From positions 1 to 64,000 of the forward strand of contig NZ_BAWM01000013.1 in the NCBI RefSeq assembly GCF_000759675.1: a stretch of 64,000 bases of DNA, read 5' to 3'. The position numbers and the translations under genes were made by a program. Shown here one piece after another: positions 52,711 through 62,498 of the stretch; position 1 is the stretch's first letter, and every line of letters begins with the position of its first letter. The notes beneath the pieces were generated by a model. That model was not told the origin of the DNA and did not search any database. It was given only the letters and a program-made list of their open reading frames with translations. The DNA is from Neobacillus niacini. GTDB taxonomy: Bacteria > Bacillota > Bacilli > Bacillales > Cytobacillaceae.

Positions 52711-54108
52711 ATGGATTTTGCACAGTCTATTAGTGAAAAGGTTGAAGGGAAAAGACAAAGTTATATTCATATTAGTGATGAAATTTGGAATTATGCCGAA
52801 ACGAAATACACTGAACACAAATCTTCTGAAATTTTAGCTAGTAAATTGGAAGAAGAGGGTTTTAAAGTGGAAAGAAGTGTAGGAGGGATACCAACAGCTT
52901 TTACGGCAACATTTGGTTCTGGTTTTCCAGTCGTCGCAATTTTAGGTGAGTATGATGCGTTGTTTCATTTAAGTCAAGAAAAAAGTAAGACAGAATGGAG
53001 TCCTGTTGTTCCTGAAGGAAATGGTCATGGCTGTGGGCATAACTTATTAGGAACTGCATCACTTGCTGCAGCGATTACCATAAAGGAGATTCTGGAGGAA
53101 GAAACGCTGTCTGGTACTGTTCGTTACTATGGCTGCCCCGCAGAAGAAGGCGGTGGTGGGAAGGGCTATATGGTAAAAGCAGGTTTGTTTGCTGATGTAG
53201 ATGCAGCGATTACTTGGCATCCATCTACCCAAAATGGAGTGATGTCCTTTCGAATGCTTGCAACATCTCAGCATTACTTCACATTTAAAGGAAAGAGTTC
53301 ACATGCTGGGGTTACTCCTCATCTTGGGAGAAGTGCTCTTGATGCTATGCAGCTTATGAATGTTGGGGCAAATTATTTGCGAGAACATCTTATTCAAGAC
53401 ACAAGACTACATTATGCAATTACAAATACGGGCGGAAATTCAGCAAACGTCGTTCAATCTGAAGCACAAGTTCTTTATAAATTGCGGGGACCAAATCTCA
53501 CAGTTGTCAATGACATGCTTGAGCGGGTGCAAAATATTGCAAAAGGAGCTGCACTCATGACAGGGTGCGAGGTGATTCATTCCTTTGATGCAGGTTCATC
53601 AGATATCACATTAAATCAGACACTTGAAAAAGTAATGAATGAAAGTTTTATTCAGCTTGGAGTTCCAATATTTAATTCGAAAGAGCAGGACTTTGCTGCA
53701 GAAATTAGAAAAACTTTTACACAGGAAGAAATGGTTTCTAAGGGAGAAAAAAGTTTAGCAGATACCATATTGCCCTACTCATTTGATGTCGGGATTGTCC
53801 ATGGATCCAGTGATGTTGGTGATGTGAGTTGGATTGTTCCAACTGTCCAATGTAGGACTGCATGTTTTGCGCTAGATACACCGTTTCATACATGGCAAGT
53901 AGTTAGTCAAGGTACGACATCCATCGCACATAAAGGGATGCTTCACGCTGCTAAAGTTATGGGTTTGACTGCAGTAGAGCTATTATTACATCCTGAAACA
54001 GTTATAGAGGCCAAAGAAGAACACCAAAAGAAGCTTGCTAAAACTCCATATATAAGTCCAATTCCTGATACCTCGGCACTTCCAAAAGAAGTTGTTTCAA
54101 TAGTTTAA
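52711..54108 (+). CDS. M20-family amidohydrolase, AbgB-like (copy 1)
   Basis: A zinc amidohydrolase likely cleaving N-acyl or p-aminobenzoyl-glutamate-type amides. Metal and catalytic motifs: GEYDAL near 83, GHGCGHN near 107-113, EEGGGGK near 145, the dimerisation-domain KSSHAG near 190-195 and GSSDVGDVSW near 362. About 465 residues from the ATG at 52711 (GGAGGT before it); a TTG at 52693 would overlap the ribosome site. It opens a seven-gene operon with an oligopeptide ABC importer, facing the two-component genes, so the enzyme probably processes an imported peptide-like substrate. Confidence 0.87.
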   Translation: MDFAQSISEKVEGKRQSYIHISDEIWNYAETKYTEHKSSEILASKLEEEGFKVERSVGGIPTAFTATFGSGFPVVAILGEYDALFHLSQEKSKTEWSPVVPEGNGHGCGHNLLGTASLAAAITIKEILEEETLSGTVRYYGCPAEEGGGGKGYMVKAGLFADVDAAITWHPSTQNGVMSFRMLATSQHYFTFKGKSSHAGVTPHLGRSALDAMQLMNVGANYLREHLIQDTRLHYAITNTGGNSANVVQSEAQVLYKLRGPNLTVVNDMLERVQNIAKGAALMTGCEVIHSFDAGSSDITLNQTLEKVMNESFIQLGVPIFNSKEQDFAAEIRKTFTQEEMVSKGEKSLADTILPYSFDVGIVHGSSDVGDVSWIVPTVQCRTACFALDTPFHTWQVVSQGTTSIAHKGMLHAAKVMGLTAVELLLHPETVIEAKEEHQKKLAKTPYISPIPDTSALPKEVVSIV

Positions 54109-54157
54109 TAAAAAGTTGAATTTTTTGAAGATTTAAATAATTAGGAGGGACTTGTTA

Positions 54158-55555
54158 ATGAATATGGCTGAAAAGATTGCTTCAAAAATTGAAGCGCGGA
54201 GAGAGTCTTTTATCAAATTAAGTGATCAGATTTGGGAGTTTGCAGAAACAAATTATACGGAATTCCGCTCGAGTGAGCTACTTGCACGAACACTTGAGGA
54301 AGCTGGCTTTGCAGTGAACACCGCAGCAGGTAACATTCCGACGGCTTTTACTGCATCCTATGGGACAGGTTCTCCTGTGATTGCCATTCTTGGTGAATAC
54401 GATGCATTGTTTTATTTAAGTCAAGAAAAAGGAATTGCTGAAAAACGTCCAATTAAACAGGGTGGAAATGGACATGGCTGTGGTCATAATCTGCTGGGGA
54501 CAGCAGGAGTAGCAGCCGTAATGGCAGTCCAAGAATTATTGGATGAGGAGCAATTTGAAGGAACGATTCGCTACTATGGTTGTCCAGCAGAAGAAGGTGG
54601 TGCTGGCAAAGTTTATATGATGAAGGCAGGTTTATTTGATGATGTTGATATCGCAATAACTTGGCATCCATCTACAGGGAATAGAGTAATCTCGCAACGA
54701 ATAATTGCGAATAACCGCGTCACTTATAAATTTAAGGGGAGGAGCTCTCATGCCGGAGCTAGTCCACATCTTGGCAGAAGCGCTTTAGACGCTGTTGAGT
54801 TGATGAATATAGCCTCCAACTATTTACGGGAACATTTAATTCAGGATACACGATTACATTATGCGATTACGAATGCTGGAGGTTGTTCTCCAAACGTCGT
54901 TCAACAAGAAGCAGAAGTTCAGTATGTACTTCGAGGACCGAATATGTCAGTCGTTCAAGATATGGTAGAACGAGTAACGAATATTGCAACTGGTGCAGCG
55001 CTCATGACAGGCACTACGTTTACACATTCAATCGACTCAGGAACATCCGATTTGGTTCCAAATAAACCATTGGAACTATTAATGTATGCTAGCTTCCAAC
55101 AATTAGGTGTACCCCAATTTGATCAAGAGGAAGAGAGTTTCGCTGAATTGATTCGCAGCACATTTTCAAAAGAGGAAAAAATAAGCGAGAAGGCATTAGC
55201 TGATACTCTCCTGCCATATGAGTATGATTCGGGAATAATTCATGGTTCAAGTGATGTTGGTGATGTTAGTTGGTCCGTACCAACAGCTCAATGTGTTACT
55301 GCTTGTTTTGCACTTGATACGCCTTTTCATACTTGGCAAATTGTTAGTCAAGGGACTACTTCAATTGCTCATAAGGGGATGCTCCATGCAGGAAAGGTTA
55401 TGGGTCTATCTGTTATTGAGCTATTTAGACAGCCGAAAATTATTGCAGAAGCAAAAGCAGCTCATGCTAAGGAATTACAGGGGAAACCGTATATCTGTCC
55501 TATTCCGGATGGTGTCGGCATCCCATCAGTGACAACAGAATATTCTTTAATTTAA
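54158..55555 (+). CDS. M20-family amidohydrolase, AbgB-like (copy 2)
   Basis: Paralogue of the preceding gene, with the same motifs in the same places (GEYDALF, GHGCGHNLLG, EEGGAGK, SSHAGASPHLG, GSSDVGDVSW). The two share most of their sequence, showing a tandem duplication that has since diverged. AbgA/AbgB-type enzymes often work as heterodimers of two M20 subunits, so the pair may form one enzyme. ATG at 54158 with AGGAGGG; a TTG at 54152 is less likely. Followed by the ABC importer genes. Confidence 0.87.
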   Translation: MNMAEKIASKIEARRESFIKLSDQIWEFAETNYTEFRSSELLARTLEEAGFAVNTAAGNIPTAFTASYGTGSPVIAILGEYDALFYLSQEKGIAEKRPIKQGGNGHGCGHNLLGTAGVAAVMAVQELLDEEQFEGTIRYYGCPAEEGGAGKVYMMKAGLFDDVDIAITWHPSTGNRVISQRIIANNRVTYKFKGRSSHAGASPHLGRSALDAVELMNIASNYLREHLIQDTRLHYAITNAGGCSPNVVQQEAEVQYVLRGPNMSVVQDMVERVTNIATGAALMTGTTFTHSIDSGTSDLVPNKPLELLMYASFQQLGVPQFDQEEESFAELIRSTFSKEEKISEKALADTLLPYEYDSGIIHGSSDVGDVSWSVPTAQCVTACFALDTPFHTWQIVSQGTTSIAHKGMLHAGKVMGLSVIELFRQPKIIAEAKAAHAKELQGKPYICPIPDGVGIPSVTTEYSLI

Positions 55556-55578
55556 ACGCTTTGAATGGAGGTTAGAAC

Positions 55579-56598
55579 ATGACAGGGAGTAATCACCTCT
55601 TGGATGTTTATAATATTAAGGTTACTTTCAAGGGAGATGATGGAGCGGTTAATGCCCTTGAAAACGTAAGCTTTCACATTGAAAAAGGTGAAATACTTGG
55701 TATAGTTGGTGAATCGGGCTGTGGGAAAAGCGTCACATCTCTTTCCATTATGAGGTTACTTGGCCAAAAAGGCCGTATTACCGAAGGGGAAATTTCTTTT
55801 AAAGGAAAGGCTTTAACATCTCTTTCAGAATATGAAATGCAAAAGATTCGCGGGAATGAAATTTCGATGATATTTCAAGAACCAATGACATCATTGAACC
55901 CTGTCTTTACACTTGGAAATCAAATGATTGAAACAATTAGGTTACATTTAAAACTAAGTAAAAAAGAAGCAAGGAAACTTGCCATTGACATGCTTAAAAA
56001 GGTTGGTATTCCACGTGCAGAGACGATCATTGATGATTATCCACATGCTTTATCTGGAGGAATGAGACAACGTGTAATGATCGCAATGGCACTTGTTTGT
56101 CAACCGAGTTTACTCATTGCTGATGAGCCAACAACTGCTCTTGATGTTACCATACAAGCACAAATACTAGACTTAATGAAAAAATTAATTCAAGAATCTG
56201 ATGCCTCCATCATGTTAATCACGCATGATTTGGGAGTCATCGCTGAAATGGCAGACCGTGTCATAGTTATGTATGCAGGTCAAATAATCGAAGATGCAGA
56301 TGTTTATACACTATTTGATAACCCTAAGCACCCATACACTCAAGGACTACTTCGTTCGATTCCTCACATGGACGGAGATGAAGTGGAACGGCTTGAGTCC
56401 ATCCCTGGGTCAGTCCCATCTCTACAAAACATGCCAAAGGGCTGCCGTTTTAGTACAAGGTGCGCTTACGTAACAGAAAAATGTCTAACAGAATCTCCTG
56501 AATTACTTTCACTTTCTCGAGGGCATTCAGCTAGATGCTGGTTACTCACTAAAGACAATGCAGGGGATGTTTCTGAATTTCACCAAGTCTTCATTTAG
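55579..56598 (+). CDS. Oligopeptide ABC transporter ATP-binding protein (OppD/DppD type)
   Basis: Powers peptide import with the other four subunits. Walker A GESGCGKS near 44-51, signature LSGGMRQRV near 155, Walker B LLIADEPTTALD near 176, and the C-terminal oligopeptide/dipeptide ABC domain with Cys cluster (CRFSTRCAYVTEKC) that binds an iron-sulfur cluster in related proteins. 339 residues. AATGGAGG precedes the ATG. Confidence 0.92.
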   Translation: MTGSNHLLDVYNIKVTFKGDDGAVNALENVSFHIEKGEILGIVGESGCGKSVTSLSIMRLLGQKGRITEGEISFKGKALTSLSEYEMQKIRGNEISMIFQEPMTSLNPVFTLGNQMIETIRLHLKLSKKEARKLAIDMLKKVGIPRAETIIDDYPHALSGGMRQRVMIAMALVCQPSLLIADEPTTALDVTIQAQILDLMKKLIQESDASIMLITHDLGVIAEMADRVIVMYAGQIIEDADVYTLFDNPKHPYTQGLLRSIPHMDGDEVERLESIPGSVPSLQNMPKGCRFSTRCAYVTEKCLTESPELLSLSRGHSARCWLLTKDNAGDVSEFHQVFI

Positions 56599-56623
56599 CA
56601 AAAACACGGAAGGAGGAGTGAGC

Positions 56624-57610
56624 TTGGCTCAAGTAACGTTGCAGAAGAATCCCCTTATTGAAGTAAAAGATTTAAAGACCTATTATCCAATAAAAAAAGG
56701 TATCTTTTCTAAAACTGTTGGTCATGTAAAAGCTGTAGATGGAGTTAGCTTCTCCATCTACCCTGGTGAAACCTTAGGTCTTGTGGGAGAATCCGGTTGT
56801 GGAAAATCTACAATTGGTCGTACGCTAATTAGGTTGGAGCAGGCAACTGAAGGCCAGATACTATTTGATGGTCAAGATCTTACTAGCACAACGAATAAGA
56901 ACTTAGTATCTATGCGCAAAAATTTCCAAATTATTTTTCAAGATCCCTATTCTTCGCTTAATCCTAGAAAGAGAGTCAAAGATATCTTGGCAGAACCACT
57001 ACTTGTACACCATATCGTTGACCCAGCACAAGTAAACAAGCGGGTTGATGAGTTAATGGTTATGGTAGGTTTACCACGACAATCCAAAAATCGGTATGCA
57101 CATGAATTTTCAGGAGGTCAGCGGCAGCGGATTGGGATTGCTCGAGCACTTTCTTTGAATCCTAAATTAATTATTTGTGACGAACCCGTTTCTGCTTTAG
57201 ACGTATCGATTCAAGCCCAAATATTAAATTTGCTTAATGATTTACAAAAGCAGCTGGATTTAACATACCTATTTATTGCACATGGCCTTGGAGCGGTGAA
57301 GTATATTAGTGACAGGATTGCTGTTATGTACTTAGGTGAAATTGTGGAAATTGGAGAAACCAGGGATGTTATTAAGAATCCTAAGCACCCTTATACAAAA
57401 GCGCTACTAAATGCCTATCCAATACCTAACCCACATTTACGGGCTAAAGAAAGGGTTTTTATTCAAGGCGATGTTCCTAGTCCTGCCAACCCCCCTCAGG
57501 GCTGCCGATTTCATACACGGTGCCCAATTGCAACACAAACTTGTCGAGAAGGAAAACCAAAATTAGAGGGTGGGGTTCATAAAGCTGCATGCTTTGCAGT
57601 AGAATTATAG
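56624..57610 (+). CDS. Oligopeptide ABC transporter ATP-binding protein (OppF/DppF type)
   Basis: Second ATPase of the importer. Walker [10 protein letters not shown], signature [15 protein letters not shown], Walker [15 protein letters not shown] and a C-terminal Cys-rich oligopeptide-ABC tail ([14 protein letters not shown]). The TTG at 56624 is chosen because AAGGAGG is eight bases upstream; the longer frame from ATG 56558 would overlap the previous gene by 41 bp. ABC motif has HGLGAV where HDL is usual: the H-loop His is kept but the Asp is replaced. Confidence 0.9.
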   Translation: MAQVTLQKNPLIEVKDLKTYYPIKKGIFSKTVGHVKAVDGVSFSIYPGETLGLVGESGCGKSTIGRTLIRLEQATEGQILFDGQDLTSTTNKNLVSMRKNFQIIFQDPYSSLNPRKRVKDILAEPLLVHHIVDPAQVNKRVDELMVMVGLPRQSKNRYAHEFSGGQRQRIGIARALSLNPKLIICDEPVSALDVSIQAQILNLLNDLQKQLDLTYLFIAHGLGAVKYISDRIAVMYLGEIVEIGETRDVIKNPKHPYTKALLNAYPIPNPHLRAKERVFIQGDVPSPANPPQGCRFHTRCPIATQTCREGKPKLEGGVHKAACFAVEL

Positions 57611-57631
57611 ATTTTTAGAGGGGGAATACTC

Positions 57632-58582
57632 GTGTTAACCTACATCATTCGTAGAATAATAATTGCTATTCCAATTCTCTTTGGAGTAACAATCTTAAAT
57701 TTTCTTATAATTAATTTGGCCCCAGGAAGTCCAGTTGATATTATGATAGATCCAAATCTTCCCCCAGAGGCTCTAGAAGCTCAAAAAGAAGCGCTTGGCC
57801 TGAATGACCCTTTTTATATTCAATATTGGACCTGGTTATTGAATCTATTCCAGGGAAATCTTGGATATTCACTAGTAACCTTTCAACCTGTTATAGATAT
57901 CATTTCAGAGAGACTTGGCCCGACTATATTATTAATGCTCAGTGCATTAATTTTCGGATTATTAATTGCTATTCCGTTAGGTATATTAAGTGCCATTAAA
58001 CAAAATTCAGTAATCGACTACTTGGCCACTGGAGGGGCATTTATGGGAGTATCGATACCAAACTTTTTTCTTGGACTTGGATTAATATATGTGTTTTCTC
58101 TACAACTAGGTGTCTTGCCTTCAGGCGGAATGCACACGATAGGAGCAGAGAGTAGTTTTTGGGATACGGCGCTGCATTTCGTATTACCAGTAATTGTTCT
58201 TGCAACGGCAATAGCAGGAAAGAAGATCCGCTATGTTAGATCAAGCATGATTGAGACTTTAGGGCAAGACTATTTACGAACTGCACGTGCTAAGGGGTTG
58301 AAAGAAACCATTGTAGTCAATAAGCATGCGCTTCGAAATGCATTAATACCTATTATTACTGTAATTGGATTGGAAATTCCGTTACTGTTCGCTGGTGCTG
58401 TTGTAACGGAACAAATTTTCTCATGGCCGGGTATTGGTCAATTAACCATTAGTTCGATTATGTCTCGCGATTATACCACCCTAATGGGGCTTAATTTAAT
58501 TGCTGCCTTCATCGTTCTATTTTCTAATCTAATTACGGACATTGCTTATACCATCGTCGATCCGCGAATTAAATTTCAGTAA
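57632..58582 (+). CDS. Oligopeptide ABC transporter permease (OppB/DppB type)
   Basis: 316 residues, six helices, with the permease signature (IRYVRSSMIETLGQDYLRTARAKG, residues about 195-220) that contacts the ATPases. N-terminus MLTYIIRRIIIAIP is typical. GTG start behind GAGGGGG. Part of the M20-Opp operon. Confidence 0.92.
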   Translation: MLTYIIRRIIIAIPILFGVTILNFLIINLAPGSPVDIMIDPNLPPEALEAQKEALGLNDPFYIQYWTWLLNLFQGNLGYSLVTFQPVIDIISERLGPTILLMLSALIFGLLIAIPLGILSAIKQNSVIDYLATGGAFMGVSIPNFFLGLGLIYVFSLQLGVLPSGGMHTIGAESSFWDTALHFVLPVIVLATAIAGKKIRYVRSSMIETLGQDYLRTARAKGLKETIVVNKHALRNALIPIITVIGLEIPLLFAGAVVTEQIFSWPGIGQLTISSIMSRDYTTLMGLNLIAAFIVLFSNLITDIAYTIVDPRIKFQ

Positions 58583-58609
58583 AATTTATTACCAGGGGAG
58601 GTGTGGATG

Positions 58610-59530
58610 ATGAATGTTTCAAATTTACAACCGAATTCAGAAATTAACGCAAAAATACTAATTTCTGAAGCCAATGAACACAAGGATGAAAGTTACGTTA
58701 AAATGGTATTACGACGCTTTTTGAAACACCGATTAGCAGTAGTCAGTGCAGTTGGACTAGTACTAATCTCTTTGGTTGCATTGTTTGCACCATTTCTCGC
58801 TCCTTATGATCCATATGCTGTCACAGGTGCCTTTGGGGCTGGTCCTAGTGCTCAACATTTTCTTGGTACCGATCTTGTAAGCAGGGATGCGCTCAGCCGC
58901 TTAATCTATGCTGCACGTGTATCTCTTCAAGTCGGGGTTGGTGCAGTTGCTATTAGTAGTGTGATAGGAACGATATTAGGGTTAATCTCGGGGTACGCAG
59001 GAGGAAAAGTAGATACCGTTATTATGAGAATAGTAGATGTGTTCATGTCCTTCCCACATTTAATGCTAATCCTTGTCGTTGTCAGTATTGTCGGTTCAAG
59101 CCTGACCAACTTGATCTTAATTCTGGGTTTGCTGAATTGGACAGGTATGGCTCGTATTGTTAGAGGGAGTGTGCTTTCTATAAAACAGCTAGATTATGTG
59201 AAAGCGAGTATTGCACTTGGTTTTTCAACACCTCGTATCTTGTTTAAACACATTTTGCCCAATGTATTAGCTCCAATTCTAGTCCATGCCACATTTGGTA
59301 TTGCTAACGCAATAATGGTAGAGGCAGCACTAAGTTTTCTAGGACTTGGTGTTCAGCCGCCAACGGCCAGTTGGGGAAATATGTTAACTGAAGCACAATC
59401 AATGACCGTGCTAACGTCACAACCGTGGTTATGGGTTCCGGCTGGAGTAATGATCGTCCTAACTGTCTTAGCCGTAAACTTTATAGGAGATGGATTAAGA
59501 GACGCGCTTGATCCAAAAAGTATAAAGTAA
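58610..59530 (+). CDS. Oligopeptide ABC transporter permease (OppC/DppC type)
   Basis: About 306 residues: a cytoplasmic N-tail, one anchoring helix (LVLISLVALFAPFLAPY), the FLGTDLVSRDALSRLIY segment and the EAA-type loop DYVKASIALGFSTPRIL. The ATG at 58610 has GGGGAGGTG six bases upstream; two earlier in-frame starts lie inside that site. It pairs with the OppB-type permease. Confidence 0.9.
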   Translation: MNVSNLQPNSEINAKILISEANEHKDESYVKMVLRRFLKHRLAVVSAVGLVLISLVALFAPFLAPYDPYAVTGAFGAGPSAQHFLGTDLVSRDALSRLIYAARVSLQVGVGAVAISSVIGTILGLISGYAGGKVDTVIMRIVDVFMSFPHLMLILVVVSIVGSSLTNLILILGLLNWTGMARIVRGSVLSIKQLDYVKASIALGFSTPRILFKHILPNVLAPILVHATFGIANAIMVEAALSFLGLGVQPPTASWGNMLTEAQSMTVLTSQPWLWVPAGVMIVLTVLAVNFIGDGLRDALDPKSIK

Positions 59531-59562
59531 ATAAAAAGAAGAAAATAAGGGGGTAAAATATC

Positions 59563-61188
59563 ATGAGAAGTTACTTAAAAGCTTTTTTTCTATTAAACAT
59601 ACTTACACTGTTCATAATAGCAGGTTGTTCAAACTCAAATAATGATACAACAGGTGCCACAGTAGCTACGAGCAATCTCAAGACAAGTGATGAGAAAAGT
59701 ATTACGATAGGAATAACCAACCCTCCAGGGGCTTTTAACCCAATAAAACGAGTTGATCTTACAGGATGGTACGTTACATCCATTCTTTATTCACCTTTAG
59801 TGGAAATGAATAGCTCCTTTGAATTTGTTCCAAAACTTGCAAAATCTATTGAATCTGAGGACAACCAAATTTATACAGTAAAATTACAAGAAAATGCGGT
59901 ATGGTCGGATGGAAAACCTGTAACCGCTGAAGATGTTTTCTTCACTGCTAAACTAATTGGTTCTCTGGATTCGGGCTCTTTGATACAAGGCGTTTCAATG
60001 CTTGAAGGATTTAATGATAGTGGAAAACTTGAAGATCCGAATGCTGATATAACAGGAGTTAAGCTCATTGATGAATTCACCGTTCAATTCAAAACAAAAA
60101 CACGAGTGGATGAAAATCTATTTAAACAGCAGCTCGGTGCACAATTTTTAACTCTTCCAAAGCATATATATGGTGACAACGCTCCTTCAGAATTTGCTAA
60201 ACATCCTGATGTTCAAGAACCTAAAGTTACGAATGGTCCATTTAAGTTTGGAAAGTATGCAGCGAATCAATATATTGAATTAGTTGCGAATGAGTCTTAC
60301 TTCCTTGGTGCTCCTAAACTTGATAAGTTATTCTTTAAAATTATGCCTGCTGCTAATATTGTGGCCCAGCTTCAAAGTGGAGAAGTGGATATGAACTATC
60401 CAGGTATAGGTAGCATTTCAAGTCAAGATTTTGAACGTGTTGAGAACCTTACCAATGTAAATACTACTTATGGCGATGCACTTGATTATCAAACTCTTGG
60501 CTTTAATCTAGAGACGATAAAAGATGTTCGTATACGTCAAGCCATTGCTATGGGAATAAATCGTGAAATGATTGTTGAGAGTTTATTAAAAGGAAAAGGT
60601 GAAATTAACGATTTAGTCTATGCTTCATCTAGTCCTTATTTCAATAAGTCGATAAAGCCAATCGAATATGACCCTGAGGAAGCTAAAAAATTACTTAAGG
60701 AAGCAAATTGGGAACAATCGAAGGTACTTAAATTTGTCGTTCCTTCAGGCAATACAACAAGAGAACAAATGGCAGATCTTATAGTTCAAAACTTATCAGA
60801 GATAGGAATAAAAGTAGAAATTGAAAAATATGATCTCCCAACTGCTAGCGAAAAAGCTCGTTCAGGAGAGTTCGATATACTTGTCTTAGGGTTCCCATTC
60901 TCATTCGATCCTGATAATACTACGATTTACTCTAGTAAGGGACCAAACAATCTCTTTAACTATTCTAATCCTAAAATGGATCAACTGCTTAAGAATGGTT
61001 TAAGTGAAGTGGACCCAGAAAAACGTAAAACGATTTATGATGAAGTTCAAGAACTTCTATCTGAAGAATTGCCAACACTTGTTTTATATTATGACAAACG
61101 CATGATGGCAGTATCGAAACGAGTTAAAGTGGGTCAACCGACTTCTGTCGGAGCCTTAGTAAATGTTCATGAATGGGATGTAAAATAA
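59563..61188 (+). CDS. Oligopeptide-binding lipoprotein (SBP_bac_5)
   Basis: The extracellular substrate receptor of the importer. Lipobox IIAGCSN near residue 22 marks a diacylglyceryl-Cys anchor. The SBP_bac_5 fold is shown by VWSDGKPVTAEDVFF (about 110-125), IRQAIAMGINRE near 325 and a domain III around 370-480. 541 residues, AAGGGGG before the ATG. It is last in the operon, where dedicated receptors of Opp/Dpp systems often sit. The ligand is unknown. Confidence 0.9.
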   Translation: MRSYLKAFFLLNILTLFIIAGCSNSNNDTTGATVATSNLKTSDEKSITIGITNPPGAFNPIKRVDLTGWYVTSILYSPLVEMNSSFEFVPKLAKSIESEDNQIYTVKLQENAVWSDGKPVTAEDVFFTAKLIGSLDSGSLIQGVSMLEGFNDSGKLEDPNADITGVKLIDEFTVQFKTKTRVDENLFKQQLGAQFLTLPKHIYGDNAPSEFAKHPDVQEPKVTNGPFKFGKYAANQYIELVANESYFLGAPKLDKLFFKIMPAANIVAQLQSGEVDMNYPGIGSISSQDFERVENLTNVNTTYGDALDYQTLGFNLETIKDVRIRQAIAMGINREMIVESLLKGKGEINDLVYASSSPYFNKSIKPIEYDPEEAKKLLKEANWEQSKVLKFVVPSGNTTREQMADLIVQNLSEIGIKVEIEKYDLPTASEKARSGEFDILVLGFPFSFDPDNTTIYSSKGPNNLFNYSNPKMDQLLKNGLSEVDPEKRKTIYDEVQELLSEELPTLVLYYDKRMMAVSKRVKVGQPTSVGALVNVHEWDVK

Positions 61189-61199
61189 ATAATAGAAGA

Positions 61200-61229
61200 A
61201 GGAACTTCTGTAATGGAAGTTCCTTTTTC
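61200..61229 (+). terminator. Terminator of the M20-Opp operon
   Basis: AGGAACTTC pairs with GAAGTTCCT, followed by TTTTTC. Confidence 0.85.
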
Positions 61230-61259
61230 ACTGTTTTTATTCAAAAACAATCATTAGGA

Positions 61260-61364
61260 TTAATAATTGCGATAGAATTCTTGATTGTCTACCTCTAACT
61301 GAAGGAAATCATTCGCGTCTTCAAGTGTAAGTAATCTTATATATATGTTTTGGCTTAAATTCAT
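61260..61364 (-). pseudogene. GNAT acetyltransferase, N-terminal fragment
   Basis: ATG at 61364 with AAGGGTGAG upstream encodes 34 residues reading IYIRLLTLEDANDFLQLEV, the first strand-helix of RimJ/RimL-type GNAT proteins, then stops at TAA 61260. The acetyl-CoA site is absent. It is a truncated remnant with an intact start. Confidence 0.55.
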
Positions 61365-61452
61365 TGTTCTCACCCTTATAAACTTATAATATGGTTATAT
61401 ACAAATTTTATCATTAATAACATTCGTTGTCAGAATAGGAGATGATTACTTT

Positions 61453-61632
61453 ATGTTTTGGGATAAACCCAAATGTATGGTTTGCGAGAAAGAAATTAAG
61501 GAAGATGAAATGGTTTATGTAAAAATGCTCTATCCTAAGCGAAAAGGTTTTACGGAAATCAAAGCATATATAAGAAACGAAGGAAAATTTATATGTGAAG
61601 ACTGTATTACCTTAAATAGGAAAGAGGAGTGA
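61453..61632 (+). CDS. Small zinc-ribbon protein (59 aa)
   Basis: ATG behind AGGAGATGATT. The product has paired CMVC and CEDC motifs 40 residues apart, a probable zinc ribbon, with basic residues between. Its stop overlaps the possible GTG start of the nucleotidyltransferase gene, so the two are likely co-translated. Unnamed in Bacillus. Confidence 0.65.
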   Translation: MFWDKPKCMVCEKEIKEDEMVYVKMLYPKRKGFTEIKAYIRNEGKFICEDCITLNRKEE

Positions 61633-61637
61633 ACTTA

Positions 61638-62468
61638 TTGGCAGTTATTAAGGATATCGGGCGTTATTGTCCTACAAACGATAGAGGACTCATACTTAAT
61701 GATTCTAATAAAAGTAAAATACAACCTGAATTTCTAGAAGTAATCGAGCAAGTAGTAAAAGATTATCAAATTCATTTAGGAAACAACTTACATAGTATTT
61801 ACATAAGAGGTTCGATCCCCCGAGGATTAGGAATAGGTGGAGTTTCAGACTTAGATACGATAGCCATTACACACAAAAAACCAAGTGAATTATACTTACA
61901 ATGGACTAGTGAAGTTGAAGGAAGATTAAACGCTCAATTCAGTTGTATAAATGGAGTCGAATTAAGTTTCTATCATATAGACGAAATATTGGAAACTACT
62001 ATTTTTTCAATTATTCCTTTTATGCTCAAGACCCACAGTATTTGTGTATATGGAGAAGATTTATCACCACATTTACCCGATTACAAGGCGAATAAAACGC
62101 TTGGAAATGATCACCTGATTAAACTTAAAGAACAAATTGAACTGGCAAGAGAAGACCTTGTTGATAATGATGATTTGTCTGATATATTAGATTGTTGTGG
62201 CTGGATTATGAAAATCATTGTTCGAGCTGGACTTGCACTTGTCATCGTGGAAGAAAATCTGTATACGCGAGATTTGTACCCTGCCTATAACATTTTTGCA
62301 AAGCATTATCCTGAAAAAGAGCATGATATGAAACAAGCTCTCCACTATGCAATCGAACCTACAACAAACGCTGACCGTCTCTTAATCTTTTTAAATGAAT
62401 TTGGTCAGTGGATGATTCAGGAATCGGAAAAATGGCTGCAAATACATAATCCAAGTAAAGTTAGGTAA
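61638..62468 (+). CDS. Nucleotidyltransferase-domain protein
   Basis: About 276 residues. The N-terminal polymerase-beta-like fold has IRGSIPRGLG and VSDLDTIAI, the GS...DxD metal-binding pattern of NTases, followed by a helical domain typical of antibiotic-NTase or HEPN-like partners. TTG at 61638 is preferred (GAGGAG eight bases before); GTG 61629 overlaps the ribosome site. The substrate is unknown; aminoglycoside-type NTases share the layout. Confidence 0.75.
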   Translation: MAVIKDIGRYCPTNDRGLILNDSNKSKIQPEFLEVIEQVVKDYQIHLGNNLHSIYIRGSIPRGLGIGGVSDLDTIAITHKKPSELYLQWTSEVEGRLNAQFSCINGVELSFYHIDEILETTIFSIIPFMLKTHSICVYGEDLSPHLPDYKANKTLGNDHLIKLKEQIELAREDLVDNDDLSDILDCCGWIMKIIVRAGLALVIVEENLYTRDLYPAYNIFAKHYPEKEHDMKQALHYAIEPTTNADRLLIFLNEFGQWMIQESEKWLQIHNPSKVR

Positions 62469-62498
62469 ATGGAAAATATAATCAACGAGGTGTATGGG

